Source: CBDDLD01 sp965230605 (GTDB lineage Bacteria > Bacteroidota > Bacteroidia > Flavobacteriales > Flavobacteriaceae). From it: a stretch of DNA of 64,000 bases. The notes under the pieces were generated by a model. The model searched no databases and was not told the DNA's origin. It worked only from the letters and a program-made list of their open reading frames with translations. Location of the stretch: assembly GCA_965230605.1 (NCBI GenBank), contig CBDDLD010000004.1, positions 2,046,001-2,110,000 on the forward strand. Reading direction: 5' to 3'. A program made the position numbers and the translations under genes. Shown in pieces: positions 1 to 8,321 of this stretch; the first letter of the stretch is position 1; the number at the start of each line of letters is the position of its first letter.

Positions 1-1335
1 GGAGGAAAATACAATGAAGAGGGTATTACTGAAATTGCAGTCTATAAATTTGACGGCCATGCGATAACGGATCAATTTATAAGCCTTGTCAACCCTGAGC
101 GAGACATTCAACCTTTTGTAGTTAATCTTACAGGCATTAACTCAAAAATGCTTCGAAACGCTCCAAAATTCTATGAGGTAGCTAAACGTATCGTTGAGAT
201 TACTGAAGATTGTATCATCGTAGCACACAATGCGGAGTTTGATTACAGGATTTTAAAGACAGAGTTTAGGCGACTTGGATTTCCGTACAAGAGAAAAACA
301 CTATGTACTGTTGAACTCTCAAAACAGTTAATCCCTGATCAGCCTTCATATAGTCTAGGCAAACTTGCTCGTGCATTAGGTATTCCTGTTAGTGATAGAC
401 ATAGAGCAAGTGGTGATGCAAAGGCCACATTAAAACTGTTCAAAATGCTTTTATATAAAGACTTGGACAAATACATTATAAAAGACACCGTAAAATCTGA
501 ACCTAAATCTAAATTAAACCCAAACCTTAAAGTCATTGTAGATGAACTTCCTGCCATTACTGGTGTTTATTATATACATAATGAACGGGGTGATATCATA
601 TACATTGGGAAGAGCAATAATATTAAAAAGAGGATAACACAGCACTTCACCAATGATAGTCCAAAATCAAAAAAAATTCAATTACAAGCTGTAACCGTGA
701 CCTATGAAAAAACCGGAAGCGAACTCATTGCTTTACTTAAAGAGAGTGCAGAAATAAAAATAAACAAACCCCTGTTTAATAGAGCTTTAAGAAGAACTAT
801 ATTTACACATGGCCTGTATAGTTTTACTGATGCTAATGGGTATATTAACCTTAAAGTTGATAAGGTTGATGGCAAAAATATGCCCATTACTACATTTAGC
901 AATAGACAGAGTGGGAAGCACTTTATGGCCAAAGTTGTTGAAGAATTTTCTCTGTGTCAAAAGCTAACCGGAGTATACAAAACTAAAACCAGTTGCTTTA
1001 ACTATGATGTTAAGGAATGTCATGGTGCGTGTATCAATAAAGAGGATGTTGTGTCCTATAATGAAAGAGTGAATCAGCTCATAGAACACCATAGCTATGA
1101 AAATAAAGATATGGTGATTATAGATAAAGGAAGGGAAATTGACGAAAAAAGTATTATTTTGGTAGAGAATGGTGTTTTTAGAGGTATAGGTTTTTTCGAT
1201 CTCAACCACCAGATTACTAACAGAGCCATACTAGATTCTTTGATTACACCTATGGAGAACAATAAAGACACACAACATATCATACAAAGCTATGTGAGGC
1301 GTCATAAGAAGCGCCTGAAGATTATTAACCTTTGA
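1..1335 (+). CDS. DnaQ-type 3'-5' exonuclease / GIY-YIG nuclease fusion (5' end cut by window)
   Basis: The reading frame is open from base 1, so the gene starts outside the window; 444 codons are visible. The first third is the end of a DEDDh exonuclease: AHNAEFDY around base 223 (motif II) and HRASGD around base 400 (motif III, catalytic His and Asp). The DxE motif I must lie upstream. A GIY-YIG domain follows (GVYYI near base 565, IYIGKSNN near base 598), as at the N-terminus of UvrC/Cho, then a C-terminal part with a Cys-rich stretch that resembles the UvrC region after its nuclease domain. This exonuclease plus Cho-like architecture is a known family, probably acting in DNA repair; the substrate is unknown. 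An internal ATG at 148 could be mistaken for the start but would delete part of the exonuclease fold. Confidence 0.85.
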   Translation, partial: GGKYNEEGITEIAVYKFDGHAITDQFISLVNPERDIQPFVVNLTGINSKMLRNAPKFYEVAKRIVEITEDCIIVAHNAEFDYRILKTEFRRLGFPYKRKTLCTVELSKQLIPDQPSYSLGKLARALGIPVSDRHRASGDAKATLKLFKMLLYKDLDKYIIKDTVKSEPKSKLNPNLKVIVDELPAITGVYYIHNERGDIIYIGKSNNIKKRITQHFTNDSPKSKKIQLQAVTVTYEKTGSELIALLKESAEIKINKPLFNRALRRTIFTHGLYSFTDANGYINLKVDKVDGKNMPITTFSNRQSGKHFMAKVVEEFSLCQKLTGVYKTKTSCFNYDVKECHGACINKEDVVSYNERVNQLIEHHSYENKDMVIIDKGREIDEKSIILVENGVFRGIGFFDLNHQITNRAILDSLITPMENNKDTQHIIQSYVRRHKKRLKIINL

Positions 1336-1341
1336 TACATA

Positions 1342-3297
1342 ATGAAAAAACTCTTTGTTTTATTTCTTCCTTTACTTTCTCTTCTAAATTATGCTCAGAC
1401 TTTTGATGACAAAATGGTAGTCACAGAAGATGAATTACTAATGAGTGAATATAATAAAGACCCGTCAGCTAATGCTTTAGTTTTATATGAATATGGTGTT
1501 AGTTATCTAAGCCCTAATGTCTTTTTAATAGGTTCAGAAGTTCACAAGAAAATAAAGATTTTTAATAAAAATGGTTTTGAAAAGGGAAACATATCCATTG
1601 TATTATATAATAATGGGAGGGTTGGCGAATCTATTAATAATATCAAAGCTTCTACATACAACTATGCGGGTGGAAAGATTAACGAAACTATAATAGAGAA
1701 AGATCAAATATTTACAGAAAAGTTTGATGGAAATAATACTATAATAAAATTCACTTTACCTAACCTCCAAGAAGGTTCAGTAATAGTTTATAGTTATCAA
1801 AAACGTTCCCCTTTTTTATTTAAGTTCAATGAATGGCTTTTTCAAGATGACATTCCAAAAATACAAAGCGAATACTTAACAAGTATACCTAGTAACTGGA
1901 AGTATAACACTAAATTAATAGGTGCTTTGGAACTCAGTAAAGTTGATAAAACTAACACTCCTAAATGTATTGGAGAAACTGGTTTCTTCAAAAGTAAATC
2001 TCCATATTGTGAAAATATTATTTACCAGATTAATGATATTCCAGCATTCATAAGTGAAGGTTATTTAAGTTCTCCTGGTAATTATATCTCAAGGTTAGAT
2101 TATGAGTTATCTGCTTTTCAGAAAGGGGATGGAAGCATAGAAAGATTATCTACAAATTGGGAAATTGTAGACAAACAAATTAAAGAAAGTACCACAGGAG
2201 AGCTATTGAAAAAGAAGAGGTTTATTAAGAAGCTATTACCCGATGATATAAAAGCAATAACAGAACCTGCAGCTAAAGCTAAAGCTATTTACAATTTTGT
2301 ACAAGATAAATACATATGGAACGAAAGCAATCGTTCTATTCATGATAATTTAAAGCCATTGATTAAGGATGGTACTGGCAGCATCTATGAAATAAATAGC
2401 TTATTGTGTAACCTACTTAACATAAATGGTTTAATAGCCGAACCAATGCTAATATCTACAAGAGCAAATGGACTACTAACCAAGCTATTTCCAGTTATAA
2501 CCGAATTTAATTACTTGATTGTTAAGTTGACTATAGAAGGAAAGACTATTTTACTAGATGCATCAAACAAATATATTCCTTTTGGAGAATTACCTTTTAA
2601 ATGTCTTAATCAATATGGTAGAGTGTTAAATTTCAACAAATTAAGTTATTGGCAAGATATCGAAGTTGAAAAATATTCTGTTCGCCAGCATAGAGTTAAG
2701 TTAGATTTATCAAAGGACGACATATTATATGGCACCTTAGATAGTAATACAACTGGTTATCCATCACATAGCCTAAGAATGGGATATTTTGAAGATGAAG
2801 AAGCCTACTTTGAGTTATTTAAAAACCTTTATAATGATATCTCAATTGAAGAGCATACGGTATCGACTGTCAAAAAAAATGACACCAATTTTAAAGAACA
2901 GCTTAATATAAGCTATGAACCCGAATTTATAGGTCAAAAAATATACTTTAACCCTTTCATATTTAAGTTCTTCGAGGAAAATCCATTCAAATTACAAGAA
3001 CGCAACTACCCAATAGATTTTGGCTATAAAGATATTTATCAATATAGCATGGAAATAGATCTAAAAGATCAATTAAAAGTGGCTGAGATACCAGAACCTA
3101 TTTCTTTAGCTTTACCAAACAAAACTGGAACACTATTATTTAGTATCACAGAAAGAGATGGCAAACTAACCGTGTATTTAAAAATTAAATTTGACAAAGC
3201 CATATATGGCGCAGAGTATTATGAAGCCTTGAAGCAATTCATGAATAAGGTTGTTGAGATACAAAACAATACTGTCGTTGTACTACAAAAATTGTAA
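1342..3297 (+). CDS. Secreted DUF3857 / transglutaminase-like protein, copy 1
   Basis: 651 residues with a Sec signal peptide (MKKLFVLF...LLNYAQ, about 18 residues). An N-terminal beta-rich DUF3857 region (about 50-200) is followed by a transglutaminase-core-like region (about 280-420) and a C-terminal beta region. The expected transglutaminase Cys is absent: the aligned segment reads GTGSIYEINSLLCNLL, and the usual His position lies in FNYLIVKL. Catalysis is therefore doubtful, and a binding or structural role at the envelope is as likely. It is a tandem paralogue of the next gene, 23 bp downstream; their last 120 residues or so are nearly identical. The substrate and function are unknown. 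The start follows the nuclease stop by 6 bp. Confidence 0.8.
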   Translation: MKKLFVLFLPLLSLLNYAQTFDDKMVVTEDELLMSEYNKDPSANALVLYEYGVSYLSPNVFLIGSEVHKKIKIFNKNGFEKGNISIVLYNNGRVGESINNIKASTYNYAGGKINETIIEKDQIFTEKFDGNNTIIKFTLPNLQEGSVIVYSYQKRSPFLFKFNEWLFQDDIPKIQSEYLTSIPSNWKYNTKLIGALELSKVDKTNTPKCIGETGFFKSKSPYCENIIYQINDIPAFISEGYLSSPGNYISRLDYELSAFQKGDGSIERLSTNWEIVDKQIKESTTGELLKKKRFIKKLLPDDIKAITEPAAKAKAIYNFVQDKYIWNESNRSIHDNLKPLIKDGTGSIYEINSLLCNLLNINGLIAEPMLISTRANGLLTKLFPVITEFNYLIVKLTIEGKTILLDASNKYIPFGELPFKCLNQYGRVLNFNKLSYWQDIEVEKYSVRQHRVKLDLSKDDILYGTLDSNTTGYPSHSLRMGYFEDEEAYFELFKNLYNDISIEEHTVSTVKKNDTNFKEQLNISYEPEFIGQKIYFNPFIFKFFEENPFKLQERNYPIDFGYKDIYQYSMEIDLKDQLKVAEIPEPISLALPNKTGTLLFSITERDGKLTVYLKIKFDKAIYGAEYYEALKQFMNKVVEIQNNTVVVLQKL

Positions 3298-3320
3298 CTT
3301 AATGATTTAATCCATTTAGC

Positions 3321-5267
3321 ATGAAAAACATCTTGTTTATACTTTTAAGCATCTTTTATCTCTCCAGCAATGCCCAGAACTACAATATTGGTATGGAAGT
3401 TACTAAAAATGACCTTGAAGCTAATACCTATGTAAAAGATTCCACGGCTAGCGCCCTAGTTATATACGATTACGGTAATGCTTATTTTGACAAGCAAACG
3501 TTTTGGTTAAAAGTTGAAAACAAGCAGAAAATAAAGATCTTAACCAAAGATGGTTTAAACAGAGGTGAACGTTATGTAAGACTTTACAAGAGCAAAAATT
3601 CTGAAGAAGAAATTAGCAATATCACTGCAACAACTTACAATCTAGAAAATGGACAAATTGTAAAGACAAGACTATCTAAGGATGCCATTTTCAGAGAAAA
3701 TAACGAAAACTACACGGATGTAAAATTTGTAATGCCTAATGTTAAAGTAGGCAGTGTCATTGTTTTTAGTTACATAACTTCATCTCAATTTATACGCAAA
3801 TTCCAACCCTGGTATTTTCAAAGCGATATTCCAGTCTTGTATAGTGAGTACAACACTAGTATCCCTGGCAATTATGAGTATAATATTAAGCTCGTTGGAA
3901 CAATCCCTTTATCAAGCGAAAATCAAGAAATTGATTATAACTGTATTGACCTTGGAAGAAACGGAAATGCCAATTGTGCCGTAACCCAGTACATTATGAA
4001 GGACATTCCTGCATATAAAGAAGAAGATTTTACAACGACCTCTATGAATTATTTATCGAGAATAGAATATGAGCTTAGTGTTGTTAGAGGTTTTGATGGT
4101 AGTGTTGATAAAATTACGAAGAGTTGGGAGGACGTTGATAGTGAAATGAAAGCCGACAATGATTTTGGGCGCCAATTAGGCAAGAAAAGCTTGGTTAAGA
4201 ACTTACTACCAGAATCTATAGTATCTATTTCTGATAAGCTAGAGAAAGCCAAAGCCATACATCAATTTGTTTTAGATAACTACAAGTGGAATGAAACATA
4301 TGAATTGTATGATGCTAATGTAAAAGACATTGTAAAAGATAAGATCGGAAATGCTGCTGAAATTAATTTGTTGCTCGAAAACTTATTAACTCGTGAAGGG
4401 TTTCAGGTATATCCTATCTTATTATCTACCAGAGCCAACGGACTGGCAACTAGGGTTTACCCTGTTATAACTGACTTTAACTATCTCATTTTAAAAACTA
4501 CGATAGATGGTAAGGATTATTATTTAGATGCCACAGATCCATATCTATCGTTCGGAGAACTACCATTTAGATGTTTAAATCAGTATGGTCGATTATTCGA
4601 TTTCAAATATGCAAGCTATTGGGAAGATATCAAAGTACAGAAGTTTTCAACCAGACAGTATCGTGTTCAACTCGCACTTAATGAAGATACTAAATTGGCT
4701 GGCACAGTAGATAGTAAAATTTCAGGATACCCTTCGCATGGTAGAAAACGTTTTTATAATGAAAACTCGAGTCAATATATAGACAGGGTCAAAGACAGTT
4801 ATAAGTATGCTACTGTAAATAAGCATGAGGTAAAAACAACACTAAAAAATGATTATGAGTTTAAAGAAACTTCAGAAATCACTTTCGAAGACGATTTTGT
4901 TGGGGATAAGATATACTTCAACCCTTTTGTACTCAAGTTTTTTGAAGACAATCCTTTTAAACTGCAAGAACGCACCTACCCTATAGATTTTGGCTATAAA
5001 GACATATATATGTTTACTATGGAAGTAGACTTAAAAGACCAGCTGAAGGTAGTAGAAATGCCAAAACCAACCTCTGTCGCTTTACCAAACAAAACAGGTA
5101 GTTTGCTTTTCAATATTTCTGAAAAGGACGGAAAACTTGCTGTCTACTTCAAAATTAAATTTGATAAGGCCATATATGGTGCAGAATATTATGAGGCCTT
5201 AAAGCGATTTATGAGTAAAGTTATTGAGATCCAAAATAACTCTGTAGTAGTGCTACAAAAACTATAA
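3321..5267 (+). CDS. Secreted DUF3857 / transglutaminase-like protein, copy 2
   Basis: 648 residues, same architecture as the preceding gene: signal peptide (MKNILFILLSIFYLSSNAQ), DUF3857, transglutaminase-like core and a C-terminal beta domain. The segment that should hold the nucleophilic Cys reads IGNAAEINLLLENLL, so this copy also lacks it; the Asp-containing YLDATDPYL strand is kept. The C-terminus (NPFKLQERTYPIDFGYKDIY to VVVLQKL) is almost identical to copy 1, while the N-terminal half has diverged, which indicates an old tandem duplication with constraint on the C-terminal domain. It is probably co-transcribed with copy 1. Function unknown. Confidence 0.8.
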   Translation: MKNILFILLSIFYLSSNAQNYNIGMEVTKNDLEANTYVKDSTASALVIYDYGNAYFDKQTFWLKVENKQKIKILTKDGLNRGERYVRLYKSKNSEEEISNITATTYNLENGQIVKTRLSKDAIFRENNENYTDVKFVMPNVKVGSVIVFSYITSSQFIRKFQPWYFQSDIPVLYSEYNTSIPGNYEYNIKLVGTIPLSSENQEIDYNCIDLGRNGNANCAVTQYIMKDIPAYKEEDFTTTSMNYLSRIEYELSVVRGFDGSVDKITKSWEDVDSEMKADNDFGRQLGKKSLVKNLLPESIVSISDKLEKAKAIHQFVLDNYKWNETYELYDANVKDIVKDKIGNAAEINLLLENLLTREGFQVYPILLSTRANGLATRVYPVITDFNYLILKTTIDGKDYYLDATDPYLSFGELPFRCLNQYGRLFDFKYASYWEDIKVQKFSTRQYRVQLALNEDTKLAGTVDSKISGYPSHGRKRFYNENSSQYIDRVKDSYKYATVNKHEVKTTLKNDYEFKETSEITFEDDFVGDKIYFNPFVLKFFEDNPFKLQERTYPIDFGYKDIYMFTMEVDLKDQLKVVEMPKPTSVALPNKTGSLLFNISEKDGKLAVYFKIKFDKAIYGAEYYEALKRFMSKVIEIQNNSVVVLQKL

Positions 5268-5291
5268 TAACTAGTTTTCTTATTTTTGAGC

Positions 5292-6152
5292 ATGGCTAAA
5301 GGCAAATCAAATAAAAACTGGAAAGCAAAACTTCATGAAATTATCTATGAAGCGGATACTCCATCTGGGAAGCTTTTTGACGTTGTCTTGCTCATAGCTA
5401 TCATTGCTAGTATCATACTAGTAATGCTAGAGAGTGTAAAAAGCTTTGACGATAAATATCATACGTTCTTAAATATTTCAGAATGGGTCATTACCATTTT
5501 ATTCACCATTGAATATTTTGCCAGAATCATTTCAGTAAATCGTCCTTGGAAGTACATTACCAGTTTTTACGGTATTATAGATCTGCTATCTACCATTCCT
5601 AAATACTTGTCTTTATTTTTAGTAGGGACTCACTCTTTAGTGGCATTAAGAGCTTTAAGGTTACTTAGAGTATTCAGAATATTAAAACTAACGCGCTATA
5701 TTGGCGAATCTACCAACTTTATAAAAGCACTTAAAGCAAGTAAAGCCAAAATAGCCGTCTTCTTGTCTTTTGTAATAATCTTATGTGTCATTTTAGGTAC
5801 TGTAATGTATTTGGTAGAGAGTGAAGAAGGTAGTGGCTTTACAAGCATTCCAAGGAGCGTATACTGGGCAATAGTTACTTTAACCACTGTTGGTTATGGA
5901 GATATTGCTCCGGCTACAGCACTAGGTCAACTTATTGCTTCTATAATCATGATCATGGGTTATGGTATTATAGCTGTACCTACTGGGATTGTGTCTGCGG
6001 AGTATACTAAAGCTAGTAAAAGCGATGTAGATACTATAGAAGATGAAGAAATTTCATTAAACACACAATGCTGTGCTAATTGTTTAGAAGAACACCATAA
6101 AGATGACGCTGAGTTCTGCTATAAATGCGGATGCAAATTACATCATGAATAA
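5292..6152 (+). CDS. Voltage-gated-type potassium channel with C-terminal zinc ribbon
   Basis: 286 residues from the ATG; a TTG two codons upstream is also possible. Six membrane segments are visible: S1 near residue 22, an S4-like helix with Arg at every third position (LRALRLLRVFRILKLTR), then S5, the pore with the K+ selectivity filter TTVGYGD (near base 5880) and S6. This is the standard ion-transport (Kv/KvAP-like) architecture of the inner membrane. The cytosolic tail ends in CCANC...FCYKCGC, two CxxC knuckles typical of a zinc ribbon, suggesting metal- or redox-dependent gating or assembly (inference). The last 8 bp overlap miaA. A TAnnTTTG match at 5281-5288 lies only 3 bp before the ATG. 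Confidence 0.9.
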   Translation: MAKGKSNKNWKAKLHEIIYEADTPSGKLFDVVLLIAIIASIILVMLESVKSFDDKYHTFLNISEWVITILFTIEYFARIISVNRPWKYITSFYGIIDLLSTIPKYLSLFLVGTHSLVALRALRLLRVFRILKLTRYIGESTNFIKALKASKAKIAVFLSFVIILCVILGTVMYLVESEEGSGFTSIPRSVYWAIVTLTTVGYGDIAPATALGQLIASIIMIMGYGIIAVPTGIVSAEYTKASKSDVDTIEDEEISLNTQCCANCLEEHHKDDAEFCYKCGCKLHHE

Positions 6153-7050
6153 AACTCTAATTTCTGTAGTAGGGCCAACTGCCATTGGTAAAACTGCTTT
6201 AGCCATAGAGCTTGCCAAACATCTAAACACAGAAATTATTTCTGCAGATTCCAGACAATTTTATAAAGAAATGCGCATAGGTACTGCGGTACCTTCAACC
6301 GAAGAATTAGCAGCAGCTAAGCACCATTTCATACAAAACATTTCTATTAATGACCCCTATAGTGTTGGCGACTTTGAGTCTGAAGCTATTACAACTTTAG
6401 AAAAACTTTTTAAAACATATGACACCGCAATAATGGTTGGAGGTTCTGGCTTGTATGTAAATGCCATAACCAAGGGCTTGGATAAGTTCCCGGACATAGC
6501 CCCAAGTATCAGGGAAGAGCTTAACATGACCCTTAAAAATAAAGGCATTGTGTATTTGCAAGAACAGCTACAACAATTAGATCCTCATAGCTACAACACT
6601 ATTGCCCTCAAAAACCCTCATCGTTTAATAAGAGCATTGGAAGTATGTATTGGGACCGGAAAACCTTACTCCTCATTTCTCAATATTTCAGAAAAGAAAC
6701 GTAACTTTAAAACTATTACTGTTGGTATAGATGCTGAGCGTTCAATTATATACGATCGTATTAATCAGCGCGTAGATATCATGGTAGAAAACGGTCTTAT
6801 AGAAGAAGCAAAAATGTTATATCCGTATAGAGATCTCAACGCCTTAAATACGGTTGGCTACAAAGAATTGTTCCAACACTTTGATGGTGATATAACTTTA
6901 GATGTTGCGATATCAGAAATTAAGAAAAATACACGTCGATTTGCAAAGCGACAACTAACTTGGTTTAAAAAGGATACATCGATTATTTGGTTTGATTATA
7001 ACACCAGCACAAAAAAAATATTAGAAACTCTAAATCAGTTACCACTATGA
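6145..7050 (+). CDS. miaA: tRNA dimethylallyltransferase
   Basis: 301 residues. MiaA transfers the dimethylallyl group from DMAPP to the N6 of A37 in tRNAs reading UNN codons, the first step towards ms2i6A. The P-loop GPTAIGKT is near residue 9, followed by the substrate-binding ISADSRQFYKEM and the typical KNPHRLIRALEV and C-terminal RFAKRQLTWFKKD motifs. Length is normal. The ATG at 6145 lies inside the end of the channel gene (ATGAATAA, 8-bp overlap), implying translational coupling. An upstream in-frame ATG at 6103 would add 14 residues unlike the family and is rejected. Confidence 0.95.
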   Translation: MNKTLISVVGPTAIGKTALAIELAKHLNTEIISADSRQFYKEMRIGTAVPSTEELAAAKHHFIQNISINDPYSVGDFESEAITTLEKLFKTYDTAIMVGGSGLYVNAITKGLDKFPDIAPSIREELNMTLKNKGIVYLQEQLQQLDPHSYNTIALKNPHRLIRALEVCIGTGKPYSSFLNISEKKRNFKTITVGIDAERSIIYDRINQRVDIMVENGLIEEAKMLYPYRDLNALNTVGYKELFQHFDGDITLDVAISEIKKNTRRFAKRQLTWFKKDTSIIWFDYNTSTKKILETLNQLPL

Positions 7051-7562
7051 AAACATTATATCTAGTTTTAGCACTCCCTTTTCTGATCATAAACTCACAA
7101 AAAACTTTTGGTCAGAAAGAACATTTAAAAGCCGTAAATACGGAAGTTTGGGCCGTATTTAGTTCGGCTTATAAGACTTTAGACGCTGATCTCTTTGAAA
7201 GTATTCATCATGATGATTTTATTAGGGTAAGCGGCAATCAAAAAGCCATTAGTAGTAGAGAAGATTATTTAGGTGGTTTTAAACAACGATGGGCAAGTTC
7301 TAAAAGAAGTCAGGCAATTAGTTTTAGATTTTTAGAACGCATCAATAATGGAGACATTGGTTCTGAAAGAGGCATATACAGACTAACTATAGATCCTGGC
7401 ACAGATAAAGAACGATCGTTTTACGGAAAATTTCATGTCATTCTTAAAAAGGCAAATAATAGCTGGAAAATTTTAATCGATTATGATTCTGATGAATCCA
7501 ATACTATTGATGAAACCAGTTACAAAAATGCACACGCCATAGATGCTTTTGATAAATACTAA
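7047..7562 (+). CDS. Secreted NTF2-like (SnoaL/DUF4440-type) protein
   Basis: 171 residues with a signal peptide (MKTLYLVLALPFLIINSQKTFGQ). The mature part (about 140 residues) has the pattern of the NTF2-like/SnoaL fold: an N-terminal helix ending in DADLFESIHHDDFIRVSG, a helix, then four strands including YGKFHVILKKANNSWKILIDYDSD. Members are either small enzymes or binding proteins, and nothing here fixes the ligand. The ATG overlaps the miaA stop by 4 bp (ATGA), so it is the last gene of the operon, followed by a bidirectional terminator. Function unknown. Confidence 0.7.
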   Translation: MKTLYLVLALPFLIINSQKTFGQKEHLKAVNTEVWAVFSSAYKTLDADLFESIHHDDFIRVSGNQKAISSREDYLGGFKQRWASSKRSQAISFRFLERINNGDIGSERGIYRLTIDPGTDKERSFYGKFHVILKKANNSWKILIDYDSDESNTIDETSYKNAHAIDAFDKY

Positions 7563-7563
7563 A

Positions 7564-7589
7564 AAAGGCCATTCCGAAGAATAGCCTTT
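7564..7589. terminator. Bidirectional intrinsic terminator between convergent operons
   Basis: AAAGGC/GCCTTT plus ATTC/GAAT with one C-A mismatch and a CGAA loop. A-rich sequence on the left gives a U-tract for the minus-strand response regulator; the TTTAAATATTTATATAA tail on the right serves the plus-strand operon. Confidence 0.75.
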
Positions 7590-7609
7590 AAATATTTATA
7601 TAATACTTT

Positions 7610-8317
7610 TTATTTATTATTGATTACTAGCCTGAAACCTTCTCCATGTATGTTTAGGATTTCTACATTTTCGTCAGGTTTTAAGTACTTTCTAAGTTTA
7701 GCTATATAAACATCCATACTACGAGATGTAAAGTAATTATCGTCTCTCCATATTTTAGTTAAAGCTAACTCTCTTGGCATTAAATCATTTTCGTGTAATG
7801 CCAATAAACGTAATAGCTCATTCTCTTTTGGAGAAAGCTTAGCTGGCTCTCCCCCATCGAAACGTAAGAATCTTAGCTTAGAGTTAAGATCAAAACGGCC
7901 AATTTTAAATTCGAACTGCTTACTATCTGCTATAGTATCTGTTGCTTTACGTTGGATGATAGCTTTAATTTTCATTAGAAGAACTTCACTATCAAAAGGT
8001 TTATTTAAGTAATCATCTGCACCTACCTTATATCCTTTTAAGACATCTTCTTTCATCGCTTTAGCGGTTAAGAATATAATCGGTACGTCTGTATTCTTTT
8101 CACGAATTTCTTTAGCTAATGTAAACCCATCTTTGTATGGCATCATAACATCTAGAATGCAAAGATCGTAATCGTCTTTTTTAAACTTTTCAAATCCTTC
8201 CATTCCATTCTTTGCATGAACCACGTCATAATCGTTCATAGTAAGATAATCTTTGAGAACGGTTCCAAAGTTTGGATCGTCTTCTACTAAAAGAATTTTC
8301 TTATTCTGTTCTTCCAT
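7610..8317 (-). CDS. OmpR/PhoB-type response regulator (RprY-like)
   Basis: 235 residues. Receiver domain 1-120 with the acidic pair VEDD, phosphoacceptor Asp56 in LCILDVMMP, LTAK and Lys106 in LNKPF; the C-terminal winged-helix DNA-binding domain spans about 135-232. It is the partner of the histidine kinase 4 bp upstream and is transcribed after it. The sequence and pairing resemble RprY of the Bacteroides RprX/RprY system, but I have not verified orthology. Its targets cannot be read from this window. It ends 20 bp before a bidirectional terminator. Confidence 0.92.
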   Translation of the reverse strand: MEEQNKKILLVEDDPNFGTVLKDYLTMNDYDVVHAKNGMEGFEKFKKDDYDLCILDVMMPYKDGFTLAKEIREKNTDVPIIFLTAKAMKEDVLKGYKVGADDYLNKPFDSEVLLMKIKAIIQRKATDTIADSKQFEFKIGRFDLNSKLRFLRFDGGEPAKLSPKENELLRLLALHENDLMPRELALTKIWRDDNYFTSRSMDVYIAKLRKYLKPDENVEILNIHGEGFRLVINNK

Positions 8318-8321
8318 AATT

